DNA of 64,000 nt from Enterocloster asparagiformis (GTDB lineage: Bacteria > Bacillota > Clostridia > Lachnospirales > Lachnospiraceae), in assembly GCA_018380885.1 (NCBI GenBank), contig JAGZSY010000025.1:1-64000 (forward strand), read 5' to 3'. Below are positions 33,412-42,761 of the stretch, one piece after another. The first letter of the stretch is position 1. The number at the start of each line of letters is the position of its first letter. The position numbers were made by a program, and so were the translations under genes. The notes beneath the pieces were generated by a model that was not told the DNA's origin, did not search any database, and was given only the letters and a program-made list of their open reading frames with translations.

Positions 33412-34359
33412 TCAAATCTCCAGGCGCTCCAGCTCTCCGTTTAACAGAGAAACCTCGTCGTCCGTCAGCTGCCAGTCGAAGGCTGCGCAGTTCTCCCTGG
33501 CCTCCTGCTCGTTGCGCACGCCCACCAGCGCGGTGCCTACGAAATCCTGGGCCGTACTCCAGTTGATCGCCACCTGGGCCACCGGCTTGCCGTGATTCTC
33601 CGCGATTTTGTCCATGGTCTTTAACAGCTCCATGATCTTGGAGAACTTGGGCTCCCGGAAGAAATCGTAGAAGGTCAGGCGCATGTCTCCGGGCGCGAAT
33701 TCAGGCAGGGTCCTGATTGCGCCGGAAAGGATTCCCGATCCCAGGGAGCCGTAGGTCATCGAGTCGATGCCACGCTCCATTCCCCACTTCATCAGGTCCA
33801 CGAAATTCCGGTTCACCATGGAGAACGGCGGCTGCTGTACATCGATCTGCATGTACTCCTGGGCGTCCTCGATCTGCTTCTCGGAGAAGTTGGACACGCC
33901 CACGAAGCGGATCTTCCCCTGCTTCTTGAGGGTCGCCAGCGCAGCCATCGTCTCGTCGATGGGCGTGTCTACATCCGGCCAGTGCACGAAGTAGAAGTCT
34001 ATGTAGTCGGTGTTCAGATTCATCAGCGAGCTCTCCACCTCGCGCATGATGCTCTTGTAGGTGGCAACCTTCTTGTAACCGCCGGAATACACGTCGGTGA
34101 TCAGGCCGAACTTGGTGGATACCAGCACCTTCTCCCGGGAGACGGAAGCCAGCGCTTCGCCCACGATCTTCTCGGAAGCCCCGTTCCCGTAGCAGGGCGC
34201 GGTGTCGATCAGGTTTACACCCTGATCCAGCATGGCGTGAATCGCCTTGATCGAATCAGTCCGGTCAACCGCACCGTAATTCTGACCGCCGATGGCCCAT
34301 GTTCCCACTGCCAGAGCCGACACATCCACATTAGCGTTGGTAAAATGTTTATACCTCAT
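33412..34359 (-). CDS. Aldo/keto reductase
   Basis: A 315-residue NAD(P)H-dependent reductase with the AKR tetrad positions: LIDTAPCYGNGASEKIVG (Asp, Tyr), VLVSTKFG (Lys) and FYFVHWPDVDTPIDE (His). It could reduce the aldehyde released by the adjacent aldolase. The ATG at 34359 is supported by GGAGG 7 bases upstream, while the ATG at 34377 has no site. Its promoter carries two TTAGTTT half-sites over the -35. Confidence 0.92.
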   Translation of the reverse strand: MRYKHFTNANVDVSALAVGTWAIGGQNYGAVDRTDSIKAIHAMLDQGVNLIDTAPCYGNGASEKIVGEALASVSREKVLVSTKFGLITDVYSGGYKKVATYKSIMREVESSLMNLNTDYIDFYFVHWPDVDTPIDETMAALATLKKQGKIRFVGVSNFSEKQIEDAQEYMQIDVQQPPFSMVNRNFVDLMKWGMERGIDSMTYGSLGSGILSGAIRTLPEFAPGDMRLTFYDFFREPKFSKIMELLKTMDKIAENHGKPVAQVAINWSTAQDFVGTALVGVRNEQEARENCAAFDWQLTDDEVSLLNGELERLEI

Positions 34360-34397
34360 CTCTCTACCTCCATACATTGATTAGTTTTGATACTCTT

Positions 34398-34435
34398 ATT
34401 ATAGTATATAATTTTAGTTTGTCAAGTTAGTTTAG
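34398..34435 (-). promoter_or_regulatory. Promoter with TTAGTTTGT operators (aldo/keto reductase-aldolase)
   Basis: -35 TTGACA (34420-34425), a 16-base spacer and -10 TATAAT (34398-34403). TTAGTTTGT (34414-34422) and TTAGTTTAG (34427-34435) overlap the -35. They match the XylR-type ROK half-site, and a third copy (TTAGTTTTG) is at 34381-34389. Confidence 0.65.
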
Positions 34436-34456
34436 TAACATAAATTAATAAATATC

Positions 34457-34494
34457 AAAAAAAGAAGCGGCCGGCTCTAAAACGTGCCGGCCGC
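34457..34494 (-). terminator. Terminator of the ROK regulator gene
   Basis: GCGGCCGGC (34467-34475) and GCCGGCCGC (34486-34494) form a 9-bp stem with a T run on the minus-strand exit. Confidence 0.85.
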
Positions 34495-34523
34495 CGCCTG
34501 TTCATCCATATTTTTTTACCCGA

Positions 34524-35786
34524 TCACACAAATTCCAGCGTGCGCAGATACTCGTCCACCGCGTACAGCACGGCGCCTATATTGATCTCCCCGGCGCAGT
34601 CCTCGCCGTTTAAATCGCTGTAAACCACGGAAATACTGTTGCCAATCTCAAAAAAGGACTGGTTGTTGATGCGCTCCCTCAGCTTATCCATAAAATATGA
34701 ACCGCCCTCGGAGAACGCGCCGCCGATGGACACCATGTCCGGATCGCAGAGCAGAGCCGCGTTGTGGATCAGGCTTTCAAAGGCCAAAACCAAGCGGTCC
34801 ACAATGGCCTGGGCAAAGGCGTCGCCCTGGTCCGCCGCCGCGAACACATCCCGGTAGCAGGCCTCTCCGGCCAGAATCTTCCGGCACAGGGGGTTGTCCC
34901 CATGCTCGCCGGCCAGCTCCCCCGCGTACTCGCTCACCGCTTCCATGGAAACCAGGGTTTCAAAGCAGCCGTACCGCCCGCAGAGACAGCGCCGTTTCCG
35001 GTAGGCGGGCTGGATGATCACATGCCCCACCTCCCCCATGAACCCATGGGCCCCCTGGATCAGCTTGCCGTGATCGATCAGGCAGCCGCCGGTGGACGCC
35101 GCCGCCGCCAGTATGGAGAGTATATTTTGATCCTTGTACTCCGGATGCTTTAGGAAAATCCCATAGGACAGGTACCGGCTTCCGTTGTTGACCATAATGT
35201 TGCAATTCCAGGGAATCCTCTGTTCCAGCATCTCCTGGACCGGAATGTTCCTTCCCCAGCCGCTGTTGTGGATCGGGTAGTAAATGATGCCGCTCTCCGT
35301 GTCCACGATGCCGTCGAAGCTGACCGGGATCGCGCACACATCCTCAGTCTCCATCCCATTCTCTGCCATGACCGCGTAAATGCCCTCCGCGATGTCCTGG
35401 ATGGACCGCTCCAGATTTTCAACCTCCCTGTAGTCGTATTTTTTATCGCTGACTACGCGGCACTTTAAGTCCGTGGCCGTGATCTGAAAGAAATCCGGCC
35501 CCCCGTAGACTGCAATCACATACTTGTAGGACTCGTTGATCGCAAAGAGCTCCGGCTTTTTGCCGCCCTCATCGGTGGAGCTGCCCTTTCCCATGGACTT
35601 GATCAGCCCGTTCTCCTGGAGCACCGCCAGAATCTTGACAACCGTGGTGATGCTCAGATTGATCTTCTGGGCGATCTCGCTGGCGGAGATCACGTCGTTC
35701 TGCCGCATCAGCGACAGCACCAGCCGTTGGTTGTGAAACTTGATATTTTTAGGTTTTCTGCTCAATCCGATCATAGTATGCCGCAC
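34524..35786 (-). CDS. ROK family transcriptional repressor (XylR/NagC type)
   Basis: A 420-residue regulator. The N-terminal winged HTH spans residues ~20-75 (SASEIAQKINLSITTVVKIL). The ROK sugar-binding fold follows with the zinc motif CLCGRYGCFE (near residue 269) and the ATP-cleft-like AAAASTGGCLIDHG. Such repressors release DNA when a sugar binds. The GTG start at 35786 has an AAAGGAAAA site. It lies between two operons of the sugar locus, and TTAGTTTGT boxes in both promoters are probable binding sites. Confidence 0.92.
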   Translation of the reverse strand: MRHTMIGLSRKPKNIKFHNQRLVLSLMRQNDVISASEIAQKINLSITTVVKILAVLQENGLIKSMGKGSSTDEGGKKPELFAINESYKYVIAVYGGPDFFQITATDLKCRVVSDKKYDYREVENLERSIQDIAEGIYAVMAENGMETEDVCAIPVSFDGIVDTESGIIYYPIHNSGWGRNIPVQEMLEQRIPWNCNIMVNNGSRYLSYGIFLKHPEYKDQNILSILAAAASTGGCLIDHGKLIQGAHGFMGEVGHVIIQPAYRKRRCLCGRYGCFETLVSMEAVSEYAGELAGEHGDNPLCRKILAGEACYRDVFAAADQGDAFAQAIVDRLVLAFESLIHNAALLCDPDMVSIGGAFSEGGSYFMDKLRERINNQSFFEIGNSISVVYSDLNGEDCAGEINIGAVLYAVDEYLRTLEFV

Positions 35787-35812
35787 CGTCTTTTCCTTTA
35801 CATTCTTTGTCT

Positions 35813-35841
35813 ATTATCTTGTATTTTCAGAATACTGTCAA
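35813..35841 (-). promoter_or_regulatory. Promoter of the ROK repressor
   Basis: -35 TTGACA (35836-35841), a 17-base spacer and -10 GATAAT (35813-35818), close to the GTG start. Confidence 0.7.
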
Positions 35842-35877
35842 TAACCTATTTTCCAAACCAGGTACTCCATTGCGCTC

Positions 35878-35916
35878 AAAAAGACGGATTTCCCGCTAAA
35901 ACGCAGGAAATCCGCC
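35878..35916 (-). terminator. Terminator of the sugar operon
   Basis: GGCGGATTTCCTGC pairs with GCGGGAAATCCGTC (35883-35916), followed by five T on the minus strand. It lies between the GPH symporter stop and the ROK promoter. Confidence 0.88.
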
Positions 35917-35948
35917 GTTTCAAACCCTCATTTAACAGCAAACGCCTC

Positions 35949-37394
35949 TTAAAGCTGCACGTCTACCGGAGTATAGTTGGGATTGCTGTGCCGTTTGTCC
36001 AGCTCCCCATTGACCTCTTCCATCTTCTCCTGGCTCAGAGGATACAGGAAGGACAGCACAACCTGGACCAGCGCGATCAGGTTCGGGATCACGAACATGG
36101 ACAGGCGCAGGGCCATAAGCGCGCTGGGACTCTGATCCTGGCCCAGCACCAGGCTCGTGTCCAGTCTGCCGATAGCGTACACCACCGTCACCAGAAGGCC
36201 GCCGATGGCCGGGCCCGCCTTGGTGGAAAAGCTGTTGGCCGCAAAGCCCAGGCCGTCCAGACGCACGCCGAACTTGAGCTCGCCGTACTCCAGCGTATCC
36301 GCCAGCATGGAGAGCACCGCCACGCCGGTCAGAGAGCCGGACATTGTGCTTAACAGATAGAACACCAATACCATGTTGATATTTCTTCCGGCGAAATATG
36401 CGCAGAAGCCAAAGCCGGACGCCAGAAGGTAGCTGCCGATCAAGCTCCGCTTATAGCCGAATTTTCTGATAATCGTGGGGATAAACGGCAGCAGCACCAG
36501 GCCTGCCAGCATTCCCAGTGAGGAGAATATGGCGCTGCGGGTCTCATCCACCTTGAAATAGTACAGAAAATAGTAGGCCATTGAGGTGCTGGTAAACGGC
36601 TGTCTCAAAAAGTTCAGCATGGTGATGGAGAACACCAGCACCCAGGCCTTGTTCTTGACCAGGTACTTCACGCTGGTCCACACAGGCAGCGCGTCCTCCT
36701 TGTGTTTCTTCTTGATCTCCTCCTTGCTCATCCCCTCCAGGCCGGACGTATCCTCCTTCACGGTCTCCGGACAGTTCCGGTACAGGATAAAGAAGCTGAT
36801 AATACCGCCGACGCACATGATGGCAGTCACCACCGTGTAAGCGTAAACGCGGCCGCCCATTCTGTCGCCGAAGAACGCCACCAGCGGCAGGGCCGTGGCA
36901 TTGACAATGAAAATGCCGATGTACGCGCCGATCATGCGGAAGCTGGACAGCGATGCCCGATCCACGGAATTTTTCGTCATCAGCGGAAGCATGGAACCAT
37001 AGGGAAGGTTCACAGTGGTGTAAAACAGCGCAAACAGGAAATATCCGATGGCAACCCACACCACCTTGACAGTGTTGGTAGCGCCAGCCGGCGCAGAGAA
37101 CATCATCAGGCATGAAAGCGCGCAGGGTATGGCGAACCATTTAATCCAGGGCCTGGCTTTACCGGCCTTGTTGTGCGTGCGGTCCACAAACGCTCCCACG
37201 GCGATATCGTTGGCCGCATCCCAGATTCTTGCAATGAACATAATCGTGCCCACTGCCACCACCGATATGCCCAGCATATTGGTGCAATAGAACATAAAAT
37301 AGTTGATCAGCATATAGTTCATCAGACAGCAGCCCAAATCTCCGAACAGATATGAGAACTTCTCCTTTGAACCTAATCTTCCATTTTCTTTCAT
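35949..37394 (-). CDS. GPH-family sugar:cation symporter
   Basis: A 481-residue, twelve-span transporter of the glycoside-pentoside-hexuronide family. FSYLFGDLGCCLMNYMLINY at the N-terminus and DAANDIAVGAFVDRTHNKAG are family marks, as is the GYKRSLIGSYLLASG loop. It is the last gene of the operon and imports a glycoside, pentose or uronide with Na+ or H+. A strong GC hairpin precedes it. GGGGG lies before the ATG. Confidence 0.92.
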   Translation of the reverse strand: MKENGRLGSKEKFSYLFGDLGCCLMNYMLINYFMFYCTNMLGISVVAVGTIMFIARIWDAANDIAVGAFVDRTHNKAGKARPWIKWFAIPCALSCLMMFSAPAGATNTVKVVWVAIGYFLFALFYTTVNLPYGSMLPLMTKNSVDRASLSSFRMIGAYIGIFIVNATALPLVAFFGDRMGGRVYAYTVVTAIMCVGGIISFFILYRNCPETVKEDTSGLEGMSKEEIKKKHKEDALPVWTSVKYLVKNKAWVLVFSITMLNFLRQPFTSTSMAYYFLYYFKVDETRSAIFSSLGMLAGLVLLPFIPTIIRKFGYKRSLIGSYLLASGFGFCAYFAGRNINMVLVFYLLSTMSGSLTGVAVLSMLADTLEYGELKFGVRLDGLGFAANSFSTKAGPAIGGLLVTVVYAIGRLDTSLVLGQDQSPSALMALRLSMFVIPNLIALVQVVLSFLYPLSQEKMEEVNGELDKRHSNPNYTPVDVQL

Positions 37395-37431
37395 AGTTTC
37401 CCCCTTCTAGGCAACCCCTACTCTATTTTTC

Positions 37432-37466
37432 GGCTGCGCCGTGCGGCCGCCCCCGCGGCCGCCCCG
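37432..37466. other. GC-rich hairpin between mutarotase and symporter genes
   Basis: GCGGCCGC (37443-37450) and GCGGCCGC (37455-37462) with flanking complementary bases form a very stable stem without a T-tract. It may dampen or stabilise the downstream message. Confidence 0.5.
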
Positions 37467-37471
37467 GCAGC

Positions 37472-38512
37472 TCAATCCGTCACTGAAAAATGGAACTCAG
37501 TCAATGTTACCATATCCCCCCCTGTTTTTACAACCGGATCAGGAAAATGGCCGATATTGATGGCGTCCGGAAAATTCTGTGTCTCAAAGCAGTACGCACA
37601 GTGCTTCGGGTAGGACGCTCCCTCTTTATTTTTTAAAACCCCATCGAAATGATTGGCCGTGTAAAACTGCAGCCCGGGCGCATCCGTGTACACCTCCAGC
37701 TTCCGGCCGCTGTGCGGGTCCCAGGCGGAGGCCGCCATGCGCATCCCCCGTCCCGCAATCACGTAGTTGTGGTCGAACCCGCCGTAGTCCCACCGGCTCC
37801 CCGAGAGCCGCCGCAGCGCAGGGCCCAGGGCCTGTGGCTGTCTGAAATCCAGCGGGGTGCCCTCCACCTTGAGAATTTCCCCCGTGGGAACGCAGTTCTC
37901 ATCAGAATCGGTGTAGTAATCCGCCCTGATTGTCACCATGTGGTCCTCCGTCAGCGGATGGTCGTGCCCGCCCAGATTGAAATAGCAGTGGTTCGTCAGA
38001 TTGACCGGCGTGCTCTCCTGCGCTTTGGCCCGGTAGGTCACCCGCAGGGTGTGGTCGCGCATCAGCTGATACCGAACCGTGACCAGCACCTCCCCCGGGA
38101 AGCCCCCTTTCCCCGCGTCCCGCAGGGAGAGGAGCACCTCGTGATCCCCCGACTCTTCCACCTGGAAATTGCAGGCGGCGTAATTTCCGCTTCCGCTGTG
38201 CAGGCAGTTGCCCCTGTCGTTTTTCTCCAGCTGGTACTCCCTGCCGGAGAGCGTAAATCTGCCGCCTGAAATCCTGTTTGCCACCCGCCCGATCACCGCC
38301 GCGGAGCAGGAAGGATTTTCAAGATAGTCCTGCAGATTGTCCTGGCCCAGTACAACGTCCGCCGTATTTCCGTTCCGGTCCCTGGTCCAAATCCCCCTGA
38401 TAATGCCGCCCAGGCTGAGGATTTCCGCCCGCGTTCCCAGCCCATTGTCCAGACGGCAGAGGTACACGGGATCACCGTCCGGCATGGCGCCAAACAGAAT
38501 CTTTCCGCACAT
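37472..38512 (-). CDS. Aldose 1-epimerase (mutarotase)
   Basis: A 346-residue GalM-family protein that interconverts sugar anomers. Conserved blocks include NRISGGRFTLSGREYQLEKN, NLTNHCYFNLGGH (catalytic His), GGFDHNYVI and CAYCFETQNFPDAIN (catalytic Glu). It sits between the cupin-like gene and the GPH symporter with 15 and 77 base gaps. It likely prepares the imported sugar for the isomerase. Confidence 0.93.
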   Translation of the reverse strand: MCGKILFGAMPDGDPVYLCRLDNGLGTRAEILSLGGIIRGIWTRDRNGNTADVVLGQDNLQDYLENPSCSAAVIGRVANRISGGRFTLSGREYQLEKNDRGNCLHSGSGNYAACNFQVEESGDHEVLLSLRDAGKGGFPGEVLVTVRYQLMRDHTLRVTYRAKAQESTPVNLTNHCYFNLGGHDHPLTEDHMVTIRADYYTDSDENCVPTGEILKVEGTPLDFRQPQALGPALRRLSGSRWDYGGFDHNYVIAGRGMRMAASAWDPHSGRKLEVYTDAPGLQFYTANHFDGVLKNKEGASYPKHCAYCFETQNFPDAINIGHFPDPVVKTGGDMVTLTEFHFSVTD

Positions 38513-38527
38513 AGTCAGACTCCTTCC

Positions 38528-39031
38528 TTATTCCAGGACGATCTCAGCCTTCTCATCCTCCTCAAGCGGCTGGGGAATCATGTCGTTGCGGAAGGTGCGG
38601 CCCGGCAGCATGCAGACAATATGTACCTCTTCCTCGGTTACCGGATACTGGGTGCCGTGTACGATCAGCGGATTCAGCTTCACAAAGGTTCCCTTGGGAA
38701 TGTAAAATGCTTCCAGATCCTTCACGGAGAACCGGTCGCCCGCCGGGCTTCCCACGAAAATGATCACGTCGCCGTCCAGGGGCAGCAGGCCCTCGCAAGT
38801 GAATTTGTGGGCCTCCAGAAAGCCTACGATGTTCTGCTCCTGCTTTTTCACATGGCAGATGGAGATGGTGGGCAGGGTGGAATTGCCGAAGTCCAGCGTC
38901 ACCAGATCTGCGAAGAAGTTGGCCGGGAAGATAGAGGCCTTTGCCATCTCGTCGTTGTCCAGTAAATTCATGTAGGTGCCGTACTTGCGGAACGCCTCGG
39001 GAGTCAGTGCCTTTGCTTTAATTGTATACAT
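38528..39031 (-). CDS. DUF4867/ureidoglycolate-lyase-like cupin protein
   Basis: A 167-residue protein of cupin-like character. Features are LLPLDGDVIIFVGSPAGD, FYIPKGTFVKLNPLIVHGTQ with a conserved His, and EEEVHIVCMLPG. I recall this as a DUF4867/ureidoglycolate lyase-like family but cannot verify it. The ATG at 39031 has GGAGG 8 bases upstream. It is between the isomerase-like and mutarotase genes, so a sugar isomerase or lyase step is plausible (inference). Confidence 0.7.
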   Translation of the reverse strand: MYTIKAKALTPEAFRKYGTYMNLLDNDEMAKASIFPANFFADLVTLDFGNSTLPTISICHVKKQEQNIVGFLEAHKFTCEGLLPLDGDVIIFVGSPAGDRFSVKDLEAFYIPKGTFVKLNPLIVHGTQYPVTEEEVHIVCMLPGRTFRNDMIPQPLEEDEKAEIVLE

Positions 39032-39062
39032 AATCGTTTCCTCCATTTTTTATAATTTAGGT

Positions 39063-40451
39063 TTACAGGCTGTGGATGCCCTGCTCGTGTGCATTGTCAA
39101 ATTCGATATCCAGGTAGCGGGCAACCTCGCGCAGTACCGGCAGATAGCTGCCGTAAGCGCCGCCCAGGTGGTGGATGTAGGGTCCGAACATCAGCTTCTC
39201 CTCCCAGCGCTTCCAGTCGTCCACCTCAAACCACACGTAGGTTCCGTTGGTCTCCGGTCCGGTGGTGGTGTCTCCCTCGCCTGCGAACAGATAGTATTTG
39301 CCGTCGATGTCGTCGAAGCGGCATACGGTCAGATGGCCCTGCTTCAGCTCGAACCGCTCCTGTCCGTCCACCAGGCGTGCCTTGCTGCCCTCGGCCTTCA
39401 GAGAGTAGGGGAACGGCCCGCAGTGCCACAAAAGCTCCGCGTTGTCGTTCTGAGGATGGCGGATGGTCAGATCGGCCAGGAAGCCCGCTTCCTCGTACAG
39501 ATTGCAGGCCCGCAGAATCGCCAGGGTGACGGCTCCGTTCACATCCGTCTCACAGGCCAGGGGATAACCCGCATCCGCCATCTCTCCCAGCACCACGCAG
39601 GGGCAGATTCCCAGCACGGCCGGGAACGCGGACCAGCACTCGAAGGCGCCCACGGAGCACTGGTTCTCCTCCATGATTCCCTGAAGGGCGATCTTGGTGG
39701 CCGCGGCCTTCTTCACGTCCTCCTCCTTCATGGCGCTGCTGTCCATCCGCGCGGTCAAATCCTCATAGTAGGCCGCAAAGGCCGAATCATTGTCCGCGAT
39801 CAGCTGTTTCGCCTTCTCCGCCACCGCGTAGGGTGAAATGGGGATGGTCGTCACGCCGATGCGGTCGATCAGGTTGGCCTCGTTGGTCATCACGCTCATG
39901 AAGGGCACCGGGCGCTCGCCGATCTTGGCAACGCGCAGATTCCTGAGCGCTTTCAGCACCATGGCAACGCGGATAAAGTTCTCGTAGCCGTTTTTGAAAT
40001 CATCGCTCTCCGTCTCGCAGTTGTAAATGTAGCTGTACTTCACGCCGTGGCGGCGCAGCACCTTTGTGGCGGCGAACATACCGCACTGCGTATCGCGGCC
40101 TCTGGCCTCGTCGCTGTTGGGTCTCTCGTCCCGGGCGCCCCACACCAGGGTGGGCAGCTTGAAGGCTGCGGCGATCTGCGCGGCCACCTGCTCCTCGCCG
40201 AAATCACAGAACGGGATGAACAGCGCATCCACGCCTGCTCTGCGGAACTTTTCCACCGCGCCGGGAACCTTGGCGGTATCCCACATGATCCCGTTCTCGC
40301 ACTGATCGTCCAGATCGACGATCTCCACCGCCTCCGGCTTGATGCCTCTGATCACGGACATAAATTTGTCCTTCTGCCGTTTGGCCTCCTCCATGCTGAG
40401 AAAGCTGCGCTTCGTCGGTGCTACCCCTAATATCAGTTTCTGTTTAAACAT
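39063..40451 (-). CDS. L-fucose/L-arabinose isomerase-like protein
   Basis: A 462-residue protein with the two-domain look of the L-fucose isomerase-like family. The N-terminal part (LFIPFCDFGEEQVAAQIAAA) is an alpha/beta domain. The C-terminal part includes ETDVNGAVTLAIL, LWHCGPFPYSL and FEVDDWKRWEEKLMFGPYIH, as in such isomerases. It would convert an aldose to a ketose. The ATG at 40451 has AGGGGGA at proper spacing and overlaps the kinase stop by 8 bases. Substrate unknown; the family assignment rests on motif memory. Confidence 0.75.
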   Translation of the reverse strand: MFKQKLILGVAPTKRSFLSMEEAKRQKDKFMSVIRGIKPEAVEIVDLDDQCENGIMWDTAKVPGAVEKFRRAGVDALFIPFCDFGEEQVAAQIAAAFKLPTLVWGARDERPNSDEARGRDTQCGMFAATKVLRRHGVKYSYIYNCETESDDFKNGYENFIRVAMVLKALRNLRVAKIGERPVPFMSVMTNEANLIDRIGVTTIPISPYAVAEKAKQLIADNDSAFAAYYEDLTARMDSSAMKEEDVKKAAATKIALQGIMEENQCSVGAFECWSAFPAVLGICPCVVLGEMADAGYPLACETDVNGAVTLAILRACNLYEEAGFLADLTIRHPQNDNAELLWHCGPFPYSLKAEGSKARLVDGQERFELKQGHLTVCRFDDIDGKYYLFAGEGDTTTGPETNGTYVWFEVDDWKRWEEKLMFGPYIHHLGGAYGSYLPVLREVARYLDIEFDNAHEQGIHSL

Positions 40452-41403
40452 GGTCAATCCCCCTTTTATAAAATTCTACGCGTTGATCAATCTCCGCGTA
40501 GTTGATCTCTCCTGTCTCCATAAATCTCATAACGGTTTCCATATCCGGTATAGCGGCGCGGCCGCCGATCCTGGTGCACTTGATGGCTGAGACTGCGCTG
40601 GAAAACTGCGCGGTTTTCTCCACCGTCCAGCCCTTTAGCAGTCCGGCCAGAAACGCCCCGTGATACACATCCCCCGCGCCTACGGTGTCCACCACCTCCA
40701 CGTGGTAGGCGGGAAGCTCAAAGTACCCTTCCCTGCTGAGGCCGACGCAGCCCTTCTCGCCGAAGGTAAACACCACGATCTCCGGCCCCCGCTCCATCAC
40801 CTTGCGGCAGTTGGCTTCGTAATCCCGGTCCTGGAACATGGCTTCGTAGACGAACTCCGAGGCCACAAACACGTCCACCATTGGGATGAAATCACCCAGC
40901 TCATCCGAGTAGGAGTCCGCGTCCAGGAACACCTTTACCCCCGCCTCCCGGGCGATCCGGGCGGCCTCCACCGCCACGTCGTCCAGCATTGCCAGATGCA
41001 GGTAGCGGGCGTTTTTCAGATAATCCACCGCCAGCTCATTTTTTTCCAGCTTCTCCGCAGTGCCCAGATTGTAGATAATGGCCCGGCCCATGGTCTCCCG
41101 GTTGCTCAGTACCAGCGAAAGGCTTGTGGTACGCCCCTCCCGCTTCAGCAGATGCTTTGTATCGATGCCGTGCCGGATAAAATCCTTGTCGCAGAACCTG
41201 CCGTAGCTGTCGTTTCCCACAGCTCCCAACACGGCGCAGCCGGCTCCTAAGCGGGCCGCCGCCACCAGCCCGGTGGCGACCTTTCCGCCTCCCTGCCAGC
41301 TCAGCTCCCGGATTCGCTCGCCCCCGTTTGGGTCCGGGAAGTGGTCGACATTCACCGCAAAGTCCACGCAGGGCATGTCGATTCCCACCACATCAAATTT
41401 CAT
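40444..41403 (-). CDS. PfkB-family carbohydrate kinase
   Basis: A 319-residue ribokinase-family kinase. The N-terminal motif WQGGGKVATGLVAAARLGAG and the C-terminal anion hole/catalytic base segment DTVGAGDVYHGAFLAGLL are diagnostic. It would phosphorylate the ketose made by the isomerase-like protein. Its stop overlaps the next gene. GAGGGTGG precedes the ATG. Confidence 0.93.
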   Translation of the reverse strand: MKFDVVGIDMPCVDFAVNVDHFPDPNGGERIRELSWQGGGKVATGLVAAARLGAGCAVLGAVGNDSYGRFCDKDFIRHGIDTKHLLKREGRTTSLSLVLSNRETMGRAIIYNLGTAEKLEKNELAVDYLKNARYLHLAMLDDVAVEAARIAREAGVKVFLDADSYSDELGDFIPMVDVFVASEFVYEAMFQDRDYEANCRKVMERGPEIVVFTFGEKGCVGLSREGYFELPAYHVEVVDTVGAGDVYHGAFLAGLLKGWTVEKTAQFSSAVSAIKCTRIGGRAAIPDMETVMRFMETGEINYAEIDQRVEFYKRGIDHV

Positions 41404-41531
41404 GCTTACACCACCCTCTTCTATTTATTTTTTAGGTTCTGTTCAGAACGCCTGGGATATAACGGCAGACAACTTCTTGTATGGCCGCGGGCCCCGCCGC
41501 AAGATCAGCCGTCCTGAACCGTGACTATATG

Positions 41532-42719
41532 CTATTGAACACACATGCCCGCCTTCTTCCGCCGGTTGTAACAGCAGATCAGGCCCGCGTTCAGACAAGC
41601 AGTCAGAACAATGCATGCGGACATAACCATAAAGGAACGATGGACGCCGAACCGGTCCGTCATCAGGCCGCCCAGGATATTTCCCGCCACGGAGCCGATT
41701 CCCGCCTGCACGATGGCCAGACGGCTCTGCCCCTGGGAAATCTTTCCCTCAACCACATTTTCACTGATGAACATCACGCAGCTGTAGTAGCTGGTCATGT
41801 AGGTCACGCTCTGCAGCAGCTGGGACATCAGCATGAGCGGAAGCACTCCGCTCCCGGCCAAGAGCAGCCGCAGCGCCATCATGAGCACGGAGAAAATCAG
41901 CAGGTTCACCGCGCCGAACTTGCGGATCAGCCGGTTGGCGCACATGAGAATGGGCACCTCGCTCATGGCTGAGATAAAACTGGAAAGCCCCACAATGGAC
42001 TGCCCGTAGCCCAGCGAGATCACATACACCGAGTAAAAGGTTCCGGTAAAGCTCATGCCCAGCTGCATGATGAACGCCAAGAAGAGCACCAGATAAATCC
42101 GCTTGTTCTTAAATATCTGCCTGTTACCCGTCCCGCCTTCCCTGGCCCGTTTCTCACCTGCCCGCTCATGGTCTGCCGGAAGCAGCAGCAGGAAACCCAC
42201 CAGCAGGAAATATCCGGCGCTGCCCAGCACGAAAATCAGCGACGGACGGCCTTTCAGGAAATTCCCCAGGATCAGGGCCGTAACCGCGAAACCAATGGTC
42301 CCTCCCATGCGGATATGGGCGAAATTGGCGTTCAGCCTTGCCGCCAGATTGGTCACCAGCGCGTCGCTCAGCGGAAGGAGCGATGTGTTGAAGGCGGTCA
42401 AAAGCAGGGTCGCCACCACAAACGCGCCAAAGCTCACATGGACCAGATAGCTTAGGATCGCCACCCCGCTGCCGATGGAGACAATGATCAATATCCTCCT
42501 GTGCCTGCCGCTCCGGTCGCTTATGTAGGCCCATATGGGCTGGATCAGGATCGACACCACCGGCCCGATGGAGGTCAGAAATCCGATCTGGAGAGGAGTG
42601 ATTCCCTGCTGTGTGTAGTAGGCTCCGATAAAGGGCATATACAGCGCGGTGGTGATCCACACGAATGTGTTGACTGCCAACAGACGGTATGTCATGGCTT
42701 TTTGCCGGTCCTCCATCAT
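41532..42719 (-). CDS. MFS transporter
   Basis: A 395-residue, twelve-span major facilitator related to LacY/NHS-type sugar or nucleoside carriers. The inter-span loop motif ISDRSGRHRRILI is present. It is the first gene of the sugar operon, 128 bases before the kinase, so the operon has two carriers. The ATG at 42719 is chosen over 42737 because GGGGGAG lies before it. Confidence 0.88.
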   Translation of the reverse strand: MMEDRQKAMTYRLLAVNTFVWITTALYMPFIGAYYTQQGITPLQIGFLTSIGPVVSILIQPIWAYISDRSGRHRRILIIVSIGSGVAILSYLVHVSFGAFVVATLLLTAFNTSLLPLSDALVTNLAARLNANFAHIRMGGTIGFAVTALILGNFLKGRPSLIFVLGSAGYFLLVGFLLLLPADHERAGEKRAREGGTGNRQIFKNKRIYLVLFLAFIMQLGMSFTGTFYSVYVISLGYGQSIVGLSSFISAMSEVPILMCANRLIRKFGAVNLLIFSVLMMALRLLLAGSGVLPLMLMSQLLQSVTYMTSYYSCVMFISENVVEGKISQGQSRLAIVQAGIGSVAGNILGGLMTDRFGVHRSFMVMSACIVLTACLNAGLICCYNRRKKAGMCVQ

Positions 42720-42761
42720 CTCATCTCCCCCTTGCAAATCGTTACTTGTTTAACTGACCCC

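Noticed and set aside
32532..42719. Assigning the sugar locus to L-fucose or sulfoquinovose
   Set aside because: The logic fits, but no enzyme could be tied to either pathway from sequence alone.
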